NCBI GenBank assembly: GCA_964523795.1
Contig: CAZGAO010000016.1
Span: 6,103 to 70,102, forward strand
Source of the DNA: SABY01 sp964523795
GTDB taxonomy: Bacteria > Bacteroidota > Bacteroidia > Bacteroidales > 4484-276
DNA length: 64,000 bases
Direction: 5' to 3'
How positions within the stretch are numbered: position 1 is the stretch's first letter; each line of letters opens with the position of its first letter. The notes under the pieces are model-generated. The model ran no database searches, was not told the origin of the DNA, and saw nothing but the letters and a program-made list of their open reading frames with translations. The translations under genes were made by a program, and so were the position numbers. This document shows positions 27,211 to 35,415 of the stretch, one piece after another.

Positions 27211-27279
27211 TATAAAGAAATTAACCTCCAAGGAATACGAAGGTACACCAGACAGGTTCTTTGTTAAATAAAATAAAAA

Positions 27280-27311
27280 TTTGTCCACAGTTTCAAAAAA
27301 GCATATTTTCG
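27280..27311 (+). promoter_or_regulatory. Putative promoter of the unknown gene at 27341
   Basis: TTTG (27280-27283), a 20-base spacer and TATTTTCG (27304-27311), one mismatch to TAnnTTTG, lie 30 bp before the ATG. Confidence 0.4.
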
Positions 27312-27340
27312 CAACATTGTTAATATCTAATTATTTGTAT

Positions 27341-28048
27341 ATGAATAGCAGAAGCATACTGGAAACCGTTGGCACTATCACTAAAAAAGAAATACTGGCC
27401 AGCATCGAACACGAAACGAGCAAAGCATTTGTGCTGGAAACCCTGAAGCCCTATCCTGGCTACCACGGCACCACCATCCCAGAGCAACTAAATCCCATTT
27501 CGCTATTTTTTGTTACCGACAAAAAATACACCGGCGAGCGCGTTATCAGAGCTACGATGGCTGTGAAAAAAGAATTTGCCCACAGCTTTGATGCAGTGCC
27601 CGGACAAATTACGGTATTCAATACCCTGACCCCCTGCATTCGTATCAAAGACTTGCAAAGCTACCAAAGCGTTGAAGAACTCATCGAACTGTACCGCAAA
27701 CATGGTATCGACTTTATGAAAGACCGCAAGGTGGAGCCTTTTAGCGGGCTGATTAAAATTCGTAAATATTTTGAGCTGGAAAAAATTAGCGAAGACCTTT
27801 ACATCGACCGTCAAATACCCCAGATGTCGTACTTTTTTGTTCCGGTAATGCTAAGCTGGAACGTTTTCGAAAGCATTACCCACAACCTGAAGGTAAACCC
27901 GGAGTACGACAATTTTGATGCAGCACTGGGTGTGTTTTTTACCCCGCAGGGCGTAATTGATAATGTGCGCATTTACACCGAAGAAATTAGTCCCGAGGAT
28001 GTGGCGATGCTACGCACCAAATATCTTCAGGAAATCAGACGCATTTAA
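27341..28048 (+). CDS. Conserved hypothetical protein
   Basis: A 235-residue protein I do not recognise. It has no signal peptide or membrane segment and mixed alpha/beta composition. It starts MNSRSILETVGTITKKEILA; notable segments are PYPGYHGTTIPEQLNPISLF, FNTLTPCIRIKDLQSY and the C-terminal FTPQGVIDNVRIYTEEISPE. No cysteine-rich or nucleotide-binding motif is visible. It is transcribed alone, 84 bp before the mechanosensitive channel, from a plausible promoter of its own. I preferred the ATG at 27341 over a TTG 60 bases upstream that overlaps the promoter. Confidence 0.8.
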   Translation: MNSRSILETVGTITKKEILASIEHETSKAFVLETLKPYPGYHGTTIPEQLNPISLFFVTDKKYTGERVIRATMAVKKEFAHSFDAVPGQITVFNTLTPCIRIKDLQSYQSVEELIELYRKHGIDFMKDRKVEPFSGLIKIRKYFELEKISEDLYIDRQIPQMSYFFVPVMLSWNVFESITHNLKVNPEYDNFDAALGVFFTPQGVIDNVRIYTEEISPEDVAMLRTKYLQEIRRI

Positions 28049-28064
28049 TTTTCAGTTTTTATAC

Positions 28065-28072
28065 TATCTTTG
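28065..28072 (+). promoter_or_regulatory. Putative -7 box for the mechanosensitive channel gene
   Basis: TATCTTTG matches TAnnTTTG exactly and ends 60 bp before the ATG at 28133. No clear -33 TTTG is visible. Confidence 0.45.
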
Positions 28073-28132
28073 TCCCGCCCCTTAAAACGCCAAACTTAAA
28101 CCCCTAATCGGGTCAAAAATTTGACATAAAAA

Positions 28133-29413
28133 ATGTTTGACTTTTTAGACTTAAAGCTGCTACAATTATCAGAATCTCTGCACATCCCTTCTGATTTTCA
28201 AGTAATAACAATTACCATAGCTGAGGTATTAATCCTTGTATTGCTGAGTTACCTTGCCCTTTTGTTCACCAAAAAGTACTTGATTGGTTTCGTGCGCAAG
28301 CTAACGCTAAAAACGAAATCAAACTGGGATGATATTTTGATTGAGCGTCGTGTCTTCACGCGCCTGTCGTATCTGGTTCCGGCTTACCTGCTTTATTATA
28401 CTCTGCCCAAGGCTCTGGATGTTTATCCTGATGCGGGCAACTTTGCTATGGTGGCCATCCATGTTTACAGCATTATCATCGTCATGCTGGTAGCACTGGC
28501 TTTTTTGAATTCGGTGTTGCACATCTACACCCAATATTCCATCGCCAAAGCCAAGCCTATCAAAGGATATATACAGGTAGCAAAAATCCTCATTTACATC
28601 CTCGTTTCCCTTACCCTCATCTCTATTCTCATTGGCCAAAGCCCGGTGATTTTAATTGGTGGTCTGGGAGCTTTTTCGGCAATATTGCTATTGGTTTTTA
28701 AAGATACCATACTCGGGCTGGTTGCCGGCGTGCAGCTTACCGCCAACGATATGCTAAGACCCGGCGACTGGATTTCGATGCCCAAGTATGAGGCCGATGG
28801 TACGGTTACCGACATTACCCTTACCACTATTAAAGTTCAAAACTGGGACAAAACCATTTCTACCATTCCTGCCTATTCGCTGTTTACCGATTCGTTCAAA
28901 AACTGGCGCGGCATGGAGGAATCGGGCGGCAGGCGCATTATGCGTTCGATAAATATCGATGTGAACAGCATCCGCTTTTGTACCGAGGCCATGCTCGAAA
29001 AGTACAAACAGTTCCAGCATATCGTTGATTATGTAAATAGCAAGGAAGTAGAAATTCAAAATTATAATACCGAGAAAAAGGTAAACACCAAAGTTATGGT
29101 CAATGGCCGTCGTCAAACCAATATTGGCGTTTTCAGAGCCTACCTGAAGGCTTATCTCGAAAATCATCCTGACATTAGCCAGGAAATGACTTTTTTGATT
29201 CGCCACCTGCAACCCGGCGAGCATGGCTTGCCCATCCAGATCTACGTCTTTAGCAAGGTACAGGCATGGGTACAATACGAAGCCATCCAGTCGGATATCT
29301 TCGACCATATCCTGGCGGTGATACCCGAATTCGACCTGAGCGTATTCCAAATTCCTTCGGGCAACGACCTGCGTCAATTGGGCAAATCCATACAAACTCC
29401 CAATAAAAATTAG
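28133..29413 (+). CDS. Mechanosensitive ion channel, MscS family (YbdG-like)
   Basis: Inner-membrane channel that releases solutes under hypo-osmotic stress. It has 426 residues. About five membrane segments lie between ~25 and 195. The pore helix and beta domain are unmistakable: GAFSAILLLVFKDTILGLVA then QLTANDMLRPGDWI at ~180-215. The C-terminal cytoplasmic domain (RNIDVNSIRF-like start, QNWDKTISTIPAYSLFTDSF, FLIRHLQPGEHGLPIQIYVF) matches the longer YbdG/miniconductance branch, not the 286-residue MscS. It is followed by a TPR protein gene after 57 bp, possibly in the same transcript. Confidence 0.93.
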   Translation: MFDFLDLKLLQLSESLHIPSDFQVITITIAEVLILVLLSYLALLFTKKYLIGFVRKLTLKTKSNWDDILIERRVFTRLSYLVPAYLLYYTLPKALDVYPDAGNFAMVAIHVYSIIIVMLVALAFLNSVLHIYTQYSIAKAKPIKGYIQVAKILIYILVSLTLISILIGQSPVILIGGLGAFSAILLLVFKDTILGLVAGVQLTANDMLRPGDWISMPKYEADGTVTDITLTTIKVQNWDKTISTIPAYSLFTDSFKNWRGMEESGGRRIMRSINIDVNSIRFCTEAMLEKYKQFQHIVDYVNSKEVEIQNYNTEKKVNTKVMVNGRRQTNIGVFRAYLKAYLENHPDISQEMTFLIRHLQPGEHGLPIQIYVFSKVQAWVQYEAIQSDIFDHILAVIPEFDLSVFQIPSGNDLRQLGKSIQTPNKN

Positions 29414-29470
29414 CCAAGTTAAGCTGTTAAAAAAAACTATGAAACCTACAAACACTAACCTTATCGCGCT

Positions 29471-31060
29471 ATGTCTTACAATAATATAGAAGAACTACGC
29501 AAAACCGGACAACTGGATGAAGCCTATAAGATGGCTGTGGCCGATCTTGAAGAAGCAGGCAAAAACACGGTAATACCTAAGCCTGACTTTGAAAACCAAA
29601 AAGGAGAAGAAAACACAGAACCCGAAAACATGATTGTTTTGGGCAAGCGGGCTTTGGCCTGGGTGCTCTACGACCTACTAAAGCAAAACACCGGGAAAGA
29701 AAAATTCGACACCTTTATTAGTTATCTCGAAGAGCTTGTAAACCTCGACCTGGGTACTTCCGAAAAAATGGTGATCAACCAAATGTTGTGGGTCATCGGC
29801 ATCGCCGCCTTTGAGTTTACCAAGGAAGATGATTTCGATATATCGAAAATGGAGCAACTGCTCGATTTTACCATGAAGCTCCCGTTTACCCGGCAATCCA
29901 AGGGCTACTCCTTTCTCTTCAAAGCCTTGCACAAGGCCTTGAAAGAATCGCCGCGCTATGTCGATTTTGCCTCATGGTGGGATTTATGGTGCTTCATCAG
30001 CGATGATTATCACTTTAAAAAAAGGGCAGATGGCAAGAAAAAGATGGCCATTGCCGAGCAAGGTTTTAACCGCTATGCAAAGCATCTGGTTAAAGCCTTC
30101 AAAAATGCTCCCGATCCGGATACCGAAAATGATCTGTTAAAAAAAATCGACACCTTCATGCCGGTTATCGAGGTGGCCATACAGCACAACAGCCACTATT
30201 CGCAACTGCCTTATTACAAAATAAAGTTTCTTTTTATCAAAGGCGAATACAACACCGCTTACGAATTGCTTTTAAAACGGGCAAGGCAAAAGAAAACCGA
30301 TTTCTGGATATGGAAACTCATGGCCGAGGCTTATGCCGATAAACCAGAGAAACAAATCGGTTGCCTGGCAAAAGCCATCCTGTGCAAGCCCAAAGATTCG
30401 AAAATAGTAAAAACACACATCAAACTGGCTTACCTGCTCGTTGAACACGAAAAATACAACGAAGCAAAAACCGAAATCGGCACCATACTCAAATGGTGCC
30501 TGCTACACAAACAGGACATCCCCGAAATAGTAAGCGAATGGGGCGAACAAGCATGGTACAACCTGGCCGAAGCGAAAGCCAACAATATGGAGTTTTATAA
30601 AAACACCAGTTTCCATGCCGATGAAATATTATATGGAGAAATACCGGAGCGCAAAATAGTGGTCGATTCCGTAAACGCCCCTAAAAAAATCATCACCTTC
30701 ATTGATGGAGCATATTCAAAGGGATATTTTAAATACGACCGCATAATAAAGCAAGCCACCGATGGTGACATTTTCATGGTTCGTTTAAAGCCGGTTAAAG
30801 GCGTAGAAAACCGCTATACGCTTTATGGCGCAACCAAGCTTGACGAAAAATTCCTGGACGGCATCATCAAGCATTTCTCGGGCGAAGTAATTAAACCCGT
30901 CGACAGAAATTTCGCCTTCGTCGATGGCATGTTTGTTACCCCTTTGATATGCACCAATCATCAGATCGAAGACGGCGATTATGTTTCGGGCAGGGCAATG
31001 GTAGCCTACAACAACAAAAAAGATGAGTGGGGATGGAAAGTAGTTGCCATTGATGATTAG
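29471..31060 (+). CDS. TPR-like protein with C-terminal OB/cold-shock-like domains
   Basis: A 529-residue cytoplasmic protein with no signal peptide. Residues ~1-390 are helical and repeat-like (LRKTGQLDEAYKMAVADLEE at the start; KIKFLFIKGEYNTAYELLLK and KLMAEAYADKPEKQIGCLAK in the middle read as TPR hairpins). Residues ~395-529 are beta-rich and appear to contain two small barrels. The second (FAFVDGMFVTP, then DGDYVSGRAMVAYNNKKDEW followed by GWKV) resembles a cold-shock/OB fold, suggesting nucleic-acid binding. The family is known to me only as conserved hypothetical in Bacteroidota; the function is unknown. Confidence 0.75.
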   Translation: MSYNNIEELRKTGQLDEAYKMAVADLEEAGKNTVIPKPDFENQKGEENTEPENMIVLGKRALAWVLYDLLKQNTGKEKFDTFISYLEELVNLDLGTSEKMVINQMLWVIGIAAFEFTKEDDFDISKMEQLLDFTMKLPFTRQSKGYSFLFKALHKALKESPRYVDFASWWDLWCFISDDYHFKKRADGKKKMAIAEQGFNRYAKHLVKAFKNAPDPDTENDLLKKIDTFMPVIEVAIQHNSHYSQLPYYKIKFLFIKGEYNTAYELLLKRARQKKTDFWIWKLMAEAYADKPEKQIGCLAKAILCKPKDSKIVKTHIKLAYLLVEHEKYNEAKTEIGTILKWCLLHKQDIPEIVSEWGEQAWYNLAEAKANNMEFYKNTSFHADEILYGEIPERKIVVDSVNAPKKIITFIDGAYSKGYFKYDRIIKQATDGDIFMVRLKPVKGVENRYTLYGATKLDEKFLDGIIKHFSGEVIKPVDRNFAFVDGMFVTPLICTNHQIEDGDYVSGRAMVAYNNKKDEWGWKVVAIDD

Positions 31061-31147
31061 ACTACACTTTTAATACTGCTCATATTTTCAATTCTCCCCC
31101 ACCTTTTCCGTAAGGAAAAGTGATTAGCAACACGGCTTATTTTTATA

Positions 31148-31155
31148 TACTTTTG
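31148..31155 (+). promoter_or_regulatory. Putative -7 box for the M16 peptidase gene
   Basis: TACTTTTG is a perfect TAnnTTTG match, 27 bp before the chosen ATG at 31183. It lies inside the longer possible ORF start at 31120 and so supports the later start. Confidence 0.5.
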
Positions 31156-31182
31156 ATGCAAATATTAACCAAATTAATTGTG

Positions 31183-34119
31183 ATGAAAAAGTTAACTTTT
31201 CTAATGATGCTGGCCGTTTCGTGCCTGCTTTTTTCGTGCTCGGACAAAAAATACACGAGCGAAACCCACACCGACGAGAATGGTTTCACCTACCAAACCG
31301 TTAGCAACGACCCGATGAACACACGGGTTTACACGCTCGAAAACGGGCTTAGGGTTTATCTTTCGGTAAACCGCGATGAACCACGCATTTCCACACTTAT
31401 TGGTGTTAATGCCGGCTCCACCTCCGACCCTGTCGAAACCACCGGCCTGGCCCATTACTTTGAGCACATGATGTTTAAGGGCACCGATGAAATTGGCACC
31501 CTCAACTGGGAAATGGAAAAACCGCTGCTGGATGAAATAAGTGACCTTTTTGAGCAGCACCGTGATGCCTCCGACCCGGCGTTAAAAAAGAGCATTTACA
31601 AAAAAATCGACAGTGTCTCGGCAATAGCAGCTAATTATGTGGCCGCCAATGAATACGACAAAATGGTGTCGAGCATCGGAGCCAAACGCACCAATGCCGG
31701 AACAAGCTACGACTACACCGTTTACATCAACGACATTCCCAAAAACGAATTCGAGAAATGGCTCCGTCTCGAAAGCGAACGCTTTAGCGACATCGTGCTG
31801 CGGCTTTTTCATACCGAACTCGAAACCGTTTACGAGGAGTACAACATGTATCAGGACATGGATCGCAGCCGCGCAAACAATGCGATGATGGCCGCTTTGT
31901 TTCCCACGCATCCTTATGGCCGTCAGGTTATCGGGCTGGCCGAGCACATCAAAAATCCATCCATGGAAAACATTTACCAGTTTGCCCACACCTTTTATGT
32001 GCCCAACAATATGGCCGTAGCTTTGGCCGGCGACCTGGATTACGATGAAACCATAAAACTGGTTAATGATTATTTTGGAAAATGGAAAGCCAAAGAATTG
32101 CCAGAGATCACCCAGCCCAAAGAAGAACCGCTTCAAGCTCCGGTCGTTAAAGAAATATATGGCCCGGATGCCGAGAATATGATGCTGGCTTTCCGCTTTG
32201 ATGGCGCATACTCAAACGATGATAAAATGACGGGTATGATCGATATGATCCTGAGCAACAGCCAGGCCGGCCTGATCGACCTGAACCTGAACCAGCAGCA
32301 AAAAGTACTGCGTGCCGGAAGCTATGCCTACGCCATGAAAGATTATGGTATGCACGTTTTTTATGGCTCGCCCCGCCAGGGACAAAGCCTGGAAGAAGTG
32401 AAAGACCTGCTGCTTGCGCAAATAGAAAAAGTGAAGCAAGGCGAATTTGAAGAATGGATGCTCGGAGCCATCGTTAATGATATGCGCCTGAACGAAATAT
32501 ACCGAAACGAGAGCAGCTTTGCCCGGGTTTACACTTACGTGGATGATTTTATCAAAGGCATTTCCGAGGAAAAACGCCTGGGTCTTATCGATGAAATGGA
32601 AAAAATTACCAAGGCAGATATTATCAAATTTGCCAACGAAAAATACAAGGATAACTACGTGGTGGTGTATAAACGCCATGGCGAAAGCGACAACATTGCC
32701 AAGGTGGAAAAACCCGAACTTACAGCCATCAATATTAACCGCGAAGAACCATCGGAATTTTATAAGGAGTTTTCGGCCATGTCATCCGAAGAAATTGAGC
32801 CTGTATTTTTGAATTATCAGGAACAAATAAAACAAGAAGAAGTGGCAAAGGGTGTGGATATGTTCTATATTAAAAATGAAAACAACGAAACCTTCCAGCT
32901 CAACTACATCATCGATATCGGGAAAAACCACAGCCTTAAATTTCCGCTGGCAGTAAATTATTTGCCCTACCTGGGCACCGACAAATATACACCGGCACAA
33001 TTGCAGCAGGAATTCTTCCGCCTGGGCTTGTCATTTGGCGTTAATGCCAGCGACAAACGTTCCTACGTTTATATCTCAGGGTTGAGCAAATCGTACGAGG
33101 AAGCCATCCGCCTGCTGGAACATGTAATTGCCAATGCCAAGCCCGACCAGCAAGCCTACAACGATTATGTGGACGGAATACTTAAAAAACGCGAAGACAG
33201 CAAAAAAGACAAGAACGCCATATTATGGGGCGGGCTGATGAATTACGGTATTTACGGCGAAAATTCAGCCTTCCGCAATCTGCTTACCGAAGAAGAACTG
33301 CGCGCCATACAACCTAGCGAACTTACCGATATGATAGCCGGGATGACAAGCTATGCGCACAAGGTGTTTTACTACGGCCCGGCAGGCTTCGAGTTTGCCC
33401 GCCAAAAAGTAGAAAAACTACACACCATCCCAGAGACCTTAAATCCGCTGCCCGAAGAAATTACTTATCAGCAGTTGGGCAATGACGAAAACAAGGTTTA
33501 TGTGGTAAATTATGATATGGTGCAGGCCAACATTGTGATGGTATCCAAAAGTACACCCTTCGACAAAAGCCTTATCCCGCCTGCGGAAGTCTTTGGCGAA
33601 TATTTTGGCGGGGGTTTATCCTCGATCATCTTTCAGGAAATTCGCGAATCGAGAGCCTTAGCCTACAGCGCGTTTTCGGCATTTTCGATTCCCTCCGATC
33701 CTGACCAAAACAATACGATTTACGGATTTGTGGGTACCCAGGCCGATAAACTCGAAATCGCTACTTCGGCCATGCTCGAACTAATGAACGACATGCCGGT
33801 GGCCAGGGCGCAATTTGATCTGGCCAAGGCATCGATCATCAAAAAAATTAACACCGAAAGAATTATCAAGAGCAGTATTTTTTGGAATTACCTCCGCAAT
33901 CAGGATCGGGGCATCGACTACGACATTCGCAAAGATGTTTATGATTATGCCCAGGCAGTTTCGATTGACGATTTCAAAAATCAGTTTTTTGATGAATACA
34001 TCAAGGGGCTGAAATATAATTTTATGATTTTGGGAAATAAGGAAGCCCTTGACATGGAATCGCTGGCCAAGATTGGCCAAACCAAAGTACTGTCGCTTGA
34101 GGAGATTTTTAATTATTAA
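31183..34119 (+). CDS. M16 family zinc peptidase lipoprotein (pitrilysin-like, double domain)
   Basis: Large periplasmic or outer-membrane-anchored protease of about 978 residues. A lipoprotein signal (MKKLTFLMMLAVSCLLFSC, Cys19) precedes the N-terminal M16 domain with the inverted zinc motif HYFEH (His91, Glu94, His95). The distal glutamate is likely in ELETVYEEYNMY. A second, inactive-type M16 half follows, containing FGEYFGGGLSSIIFQEIRES and SRALAYSA-like R/Y region. Length matches the ~950-residue full-length M16A/B proteins that degrade peptides. I chose the ATG at 31183, 21 codons after the longest frame start, because of the lipobox and promoter. A strong terminator follows. Confidence 0.93.
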   Translation: MKKLTFLMMLAVSCLLFSCSDKKYTSETHTDENGFTYQTVSNDPMNTRVYTLENGLRVYLSVNRDEPRISTLIGVNAGSTSDPVETTGLAHYFEHMMFKGTDEIGTLNWEMEKPLLDEISDLFEQHRDASDPALKKSIYKKIDSVSAIAANYVAANEYDKMVSSIGAKRTNAGTSYDYTVYINDIPKNEFEKWLRLESERFSDIVLRLFHTELETVYEEYNMYQDMDRSRANNAMMAALFPTHPYGRQVIGLAEHIKNPSMENIYQFAHTFYVPNNMAVALAGDLDYDETIKLVNDYFGKWKAKELPEITQPKEEPLQAPVVKEIYGPDAENMMLAFRFDGAYSNDDKMTGMIDMILSNSQAGLIDLNLNQQQKVLRAGSYAYAMKDYGMHVFYGSPRQGQSLEEVKDLLLAQIEKVKQGEFEEWMLGAIVNDMRLNEIYRNESSFARVYTYVDDFIKGISEEKRLGLIDEMEKITKADIIKFANEKYKDNYVVVYKRHGESDNIAKVEKPELTAININREEPSEFYKEFSAMSSEEIEPVFLNYQEQIKQEEVAKGVDMFYIKNENNETFQLNYIIDIGKNHSLKFPLAVNYLPYLGTDKYTPAQLQQEFFRLGLSFGVNASDKRSYVYISGLSKSYEEAIRLLEHVIANAKPDQQAYNDYVDGILKKREDSKKDKNAILWGGLMNYGIYGENSAFRNLLTEEELRAIQPSELTDMIAGMTSYAHKVFYYGPAGFEFARQKVEKLHTIPETLNPLPEEITYQQLGNDENKVYVVNYDMVQANIVMVSKSTPFDKSLIPPAEVFGEYFGGGLSSIIFQEIRESRALAYSAFSAFSIPSDPDQNNTIYGFVGTQADKLEIATSAMLELMNDMPVARAQFDLAKASIIKKINTERIIKSSIFWNYLRNQDRGIDYDIRKDVYDYAQAVSIDDFKNQFFDEYIKGLKYNFMILGNKEALDMESLAKIGQTKVLSLEEIFNY

Positions 34120-34160
34120 AATAAATACAGGCCAAGTGATATTTTAGCCAAAATATAGAA

Positions 34161-34191
34161 AGCCTCGCCAAAATATTGGCGAGGCTTTTTT
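34161..34191 (+). terminator. Rho-independent terminator after the M16 peptidase
   Basis: A 10-bp stem (GCCTCGCCAA / TTGGCGAGGC) with an AATA loop is followed by a T run, 42 bp after the stop codon. Confidence 0.9.
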
Positions 34192-34214
34192 ATTGTAGGG
34201 ATTTGAATCCTGTC

Positions 34215-34315
34215 GGAGTTTCATCCCTTCAGGCTGAGAGGTCGTGTGGATGCCTTTTACGGTCAGGCGATGCCTGACCCTATGATGTGCCAGCCTTTCG
34301 GGCTGGAGACATAAG
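34215..34315. repeat. Short palindromic stem-loops between convergent genes
   Basis: Two small hairpins are readable: GTCAGGCGATGCCTGAC (34261-34277) and CCAGCCTTTCGGGCTGG (34291-34307), preceded by a related CCCTTCAGGCTGAGAGG segment. They look like fragments of REP-type intergenic palindromes and not like genes. Confidence 0.5.
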
Positions 34316-34316
34316 C

Positions 34317-34865
34317 CTATTTCCCCTCAATCCATCCGACAATATCATCGCCGTTGGGTGAGGTACGCGGAGAGAACATAGCCACATAATTCCCATTTTC
34401 GTCAATCAGGTATTTCTGGAAATTCCAACTTACCTTCGTATCTTCCACGCCATTTTGAGCTTTGCTGGTGAGCCACTGATACACCGGGTGCATGTCATCC
34501 CCTTTAACCGAAATTTTTTCCATCATCGGAAAAGTAACACCATAATTTTCGGTGCAGAAGGTGCGGATTTCCTCGTGCGTGCCCGGTTCCTGGCTCATAA
34601 AATTGTTGGCCGGAAAGCCGATAATGGTAAAGTTGTCGCCGCCATATTTTTCGTACAAGGCCTGCAAGTCTTCGTACTGGCCAGTCAAACCACATTTGGA
34701 AGCGGTATTTACTACCAGCACTTTTTTGCCTTTGAGCGAGGCCAGGTCGAAGTCATCGCCATCGAGGGTTTTTACTTTAAAACTGTGGAAATTATTTTGC
34801 CCGGCAAGATTTGCAAAAGCCACAAAAACCAGAGCCATGGTAATCAATAATATCTTTTTCATCAT
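34317..34865 (-). CDS. Glutathione peroxidase family protein, exported
   Basis: Thiol peroxidase of the GPx fold, 182 residues including a signal peptide (MKKILLITMALVFVAFANLA), so it probably acts in the periplasm. The peroxidatic residue is Cys58 in NTASKCGLTGQYEDLQ; the WNF motif (SWNFQKYLID) with tetrad Trp and Asn is intact. The usual FPCNQF motif reads FPANNF here, so the canonical glutamine is Asn and the second Cys is Ala. A cysteine in RTFCTENYGV may resolve the sulfenate. Such enzymes usually run on thioredoxin-like donors. Two adjacent ATGs (34865, 34862) are both possible. Confidence 0.92.
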   Translation of the reverse strand: MMKKILLITMALVFVAFANLAGQNNFHSFKVKTLDGDDFDLASLKGKKVLVVNTASKCGLTGQYEDLQALYEKYGGDNFTIIGFPANNFMSQEPGTHEEIRTFCTENYGVTFPMMEKISVKGDDMHPVYQWLTSKAQNGVEDTKVSWNFQKYLIDENGNYVAMFSPRTSPNGDDIVGWIEGK

Positions 34866-35020
34866 TAAAAAAAATTAGTTAATATTTCGTGCAGAACAAG
34901 GCAGAAGGTGGCAATGTTCATTTTCTTGTGCGAGCTGTATTTCATAAAGCGTTTAAAAGTCAATATTTGACATTCCATCGGCTGCAGGACAAGGAATCGT
35001 CAAAAAAGTGCTGTGAGGAT

Positions 35021-35333
35021 TAATTAGTGCTTGTCTTTAAAGTTACAGTTATAAAAATATACGATTTCAGATTTAAGATATTGGTGGTATTCAGCACAAT
35101 CTAAAATCTAATATCCTTAATTTTCAATCTTAAATCAAATAAAGTCGTTTTTGAATTGCCCTGGGTTTTAACCCAGGGAAAAATGAGTGTGAAGATGTCC
35201 GCCCCTCGATTCCGCAACGCCTACGGCGTTGCGGAATCGAGGGTTTTTTTTTCTGCTTTCAATTCAATCCCCGCCCTAAAGGGCGAGGCAATTCATAATT
35301 CAAATTCCTTACTAAAAAGACAGAAACAAATTA
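35021..35333. mobile_element. MITE-like element, copy A (full, ~313 bp)
   Basis: The left terminus reads TAATTAGTGCTTGTCTTTAA and the right terminus ends AGACAGAAACAAATTA, its imperfect inverse. The interior has module 1 (35041-35146, A/T-rich) and module 2 (35151-35310) with three hairpins: CCCTGGG/CCCAGGG, a 14-bp central stem (GATTCCGCAACGCC/GGCGTTGCGGAATC) and CCCGCCCT/AGGGCGAGG. It has no coding capacity; an ORF crossing it is a by-product. It belongs to a five-copy family in this window. Confidence 0.75.
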
Positions 35334-35384
35334 TCCTTCACTTAAGGTTAAATCTTGTAAACAAGTCGCGCCAGGCAATTCGGC

Positions 35385-35392
35385 TATCTTTG
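35385..35392 (+). promoter_or_regulatory. Putative -7 box for the MFS-like gene
   Basis: TATCTTTG is a perfect TAnnTTTG match 23 bp before the proposed TTG start, implying a very short leader. Confidence 0.45.
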
Positions 35393-35415
35393 CGACCCAA
35401 AATTATAGCCCCATT

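Larger units (their letters stand above)
26952..27340. other. Divergent intergenic region with 80-bp inverted-repeat element
   Basis: The gap holds a pair of ~14-nt inverted arms (27131-27145 and 27196-27210), listed separately, and a promoter-like box for the rightward gene at 27304. I see no ORF. No clear TAnnTTTG box was found for the leftward metal-transport operon. Confidence 0.5.
34866..35415. other. Divergent intergenic region filled by a MITE-like element
   Basis: The gap between the GPx gene and the carrier gene contains MITE-like copy A (35021-35333) and a promoter for the rightward gene at 35385. The remainder (34866-35020) is A/T-rich with no feature I recognise. Confidence 0.7.
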
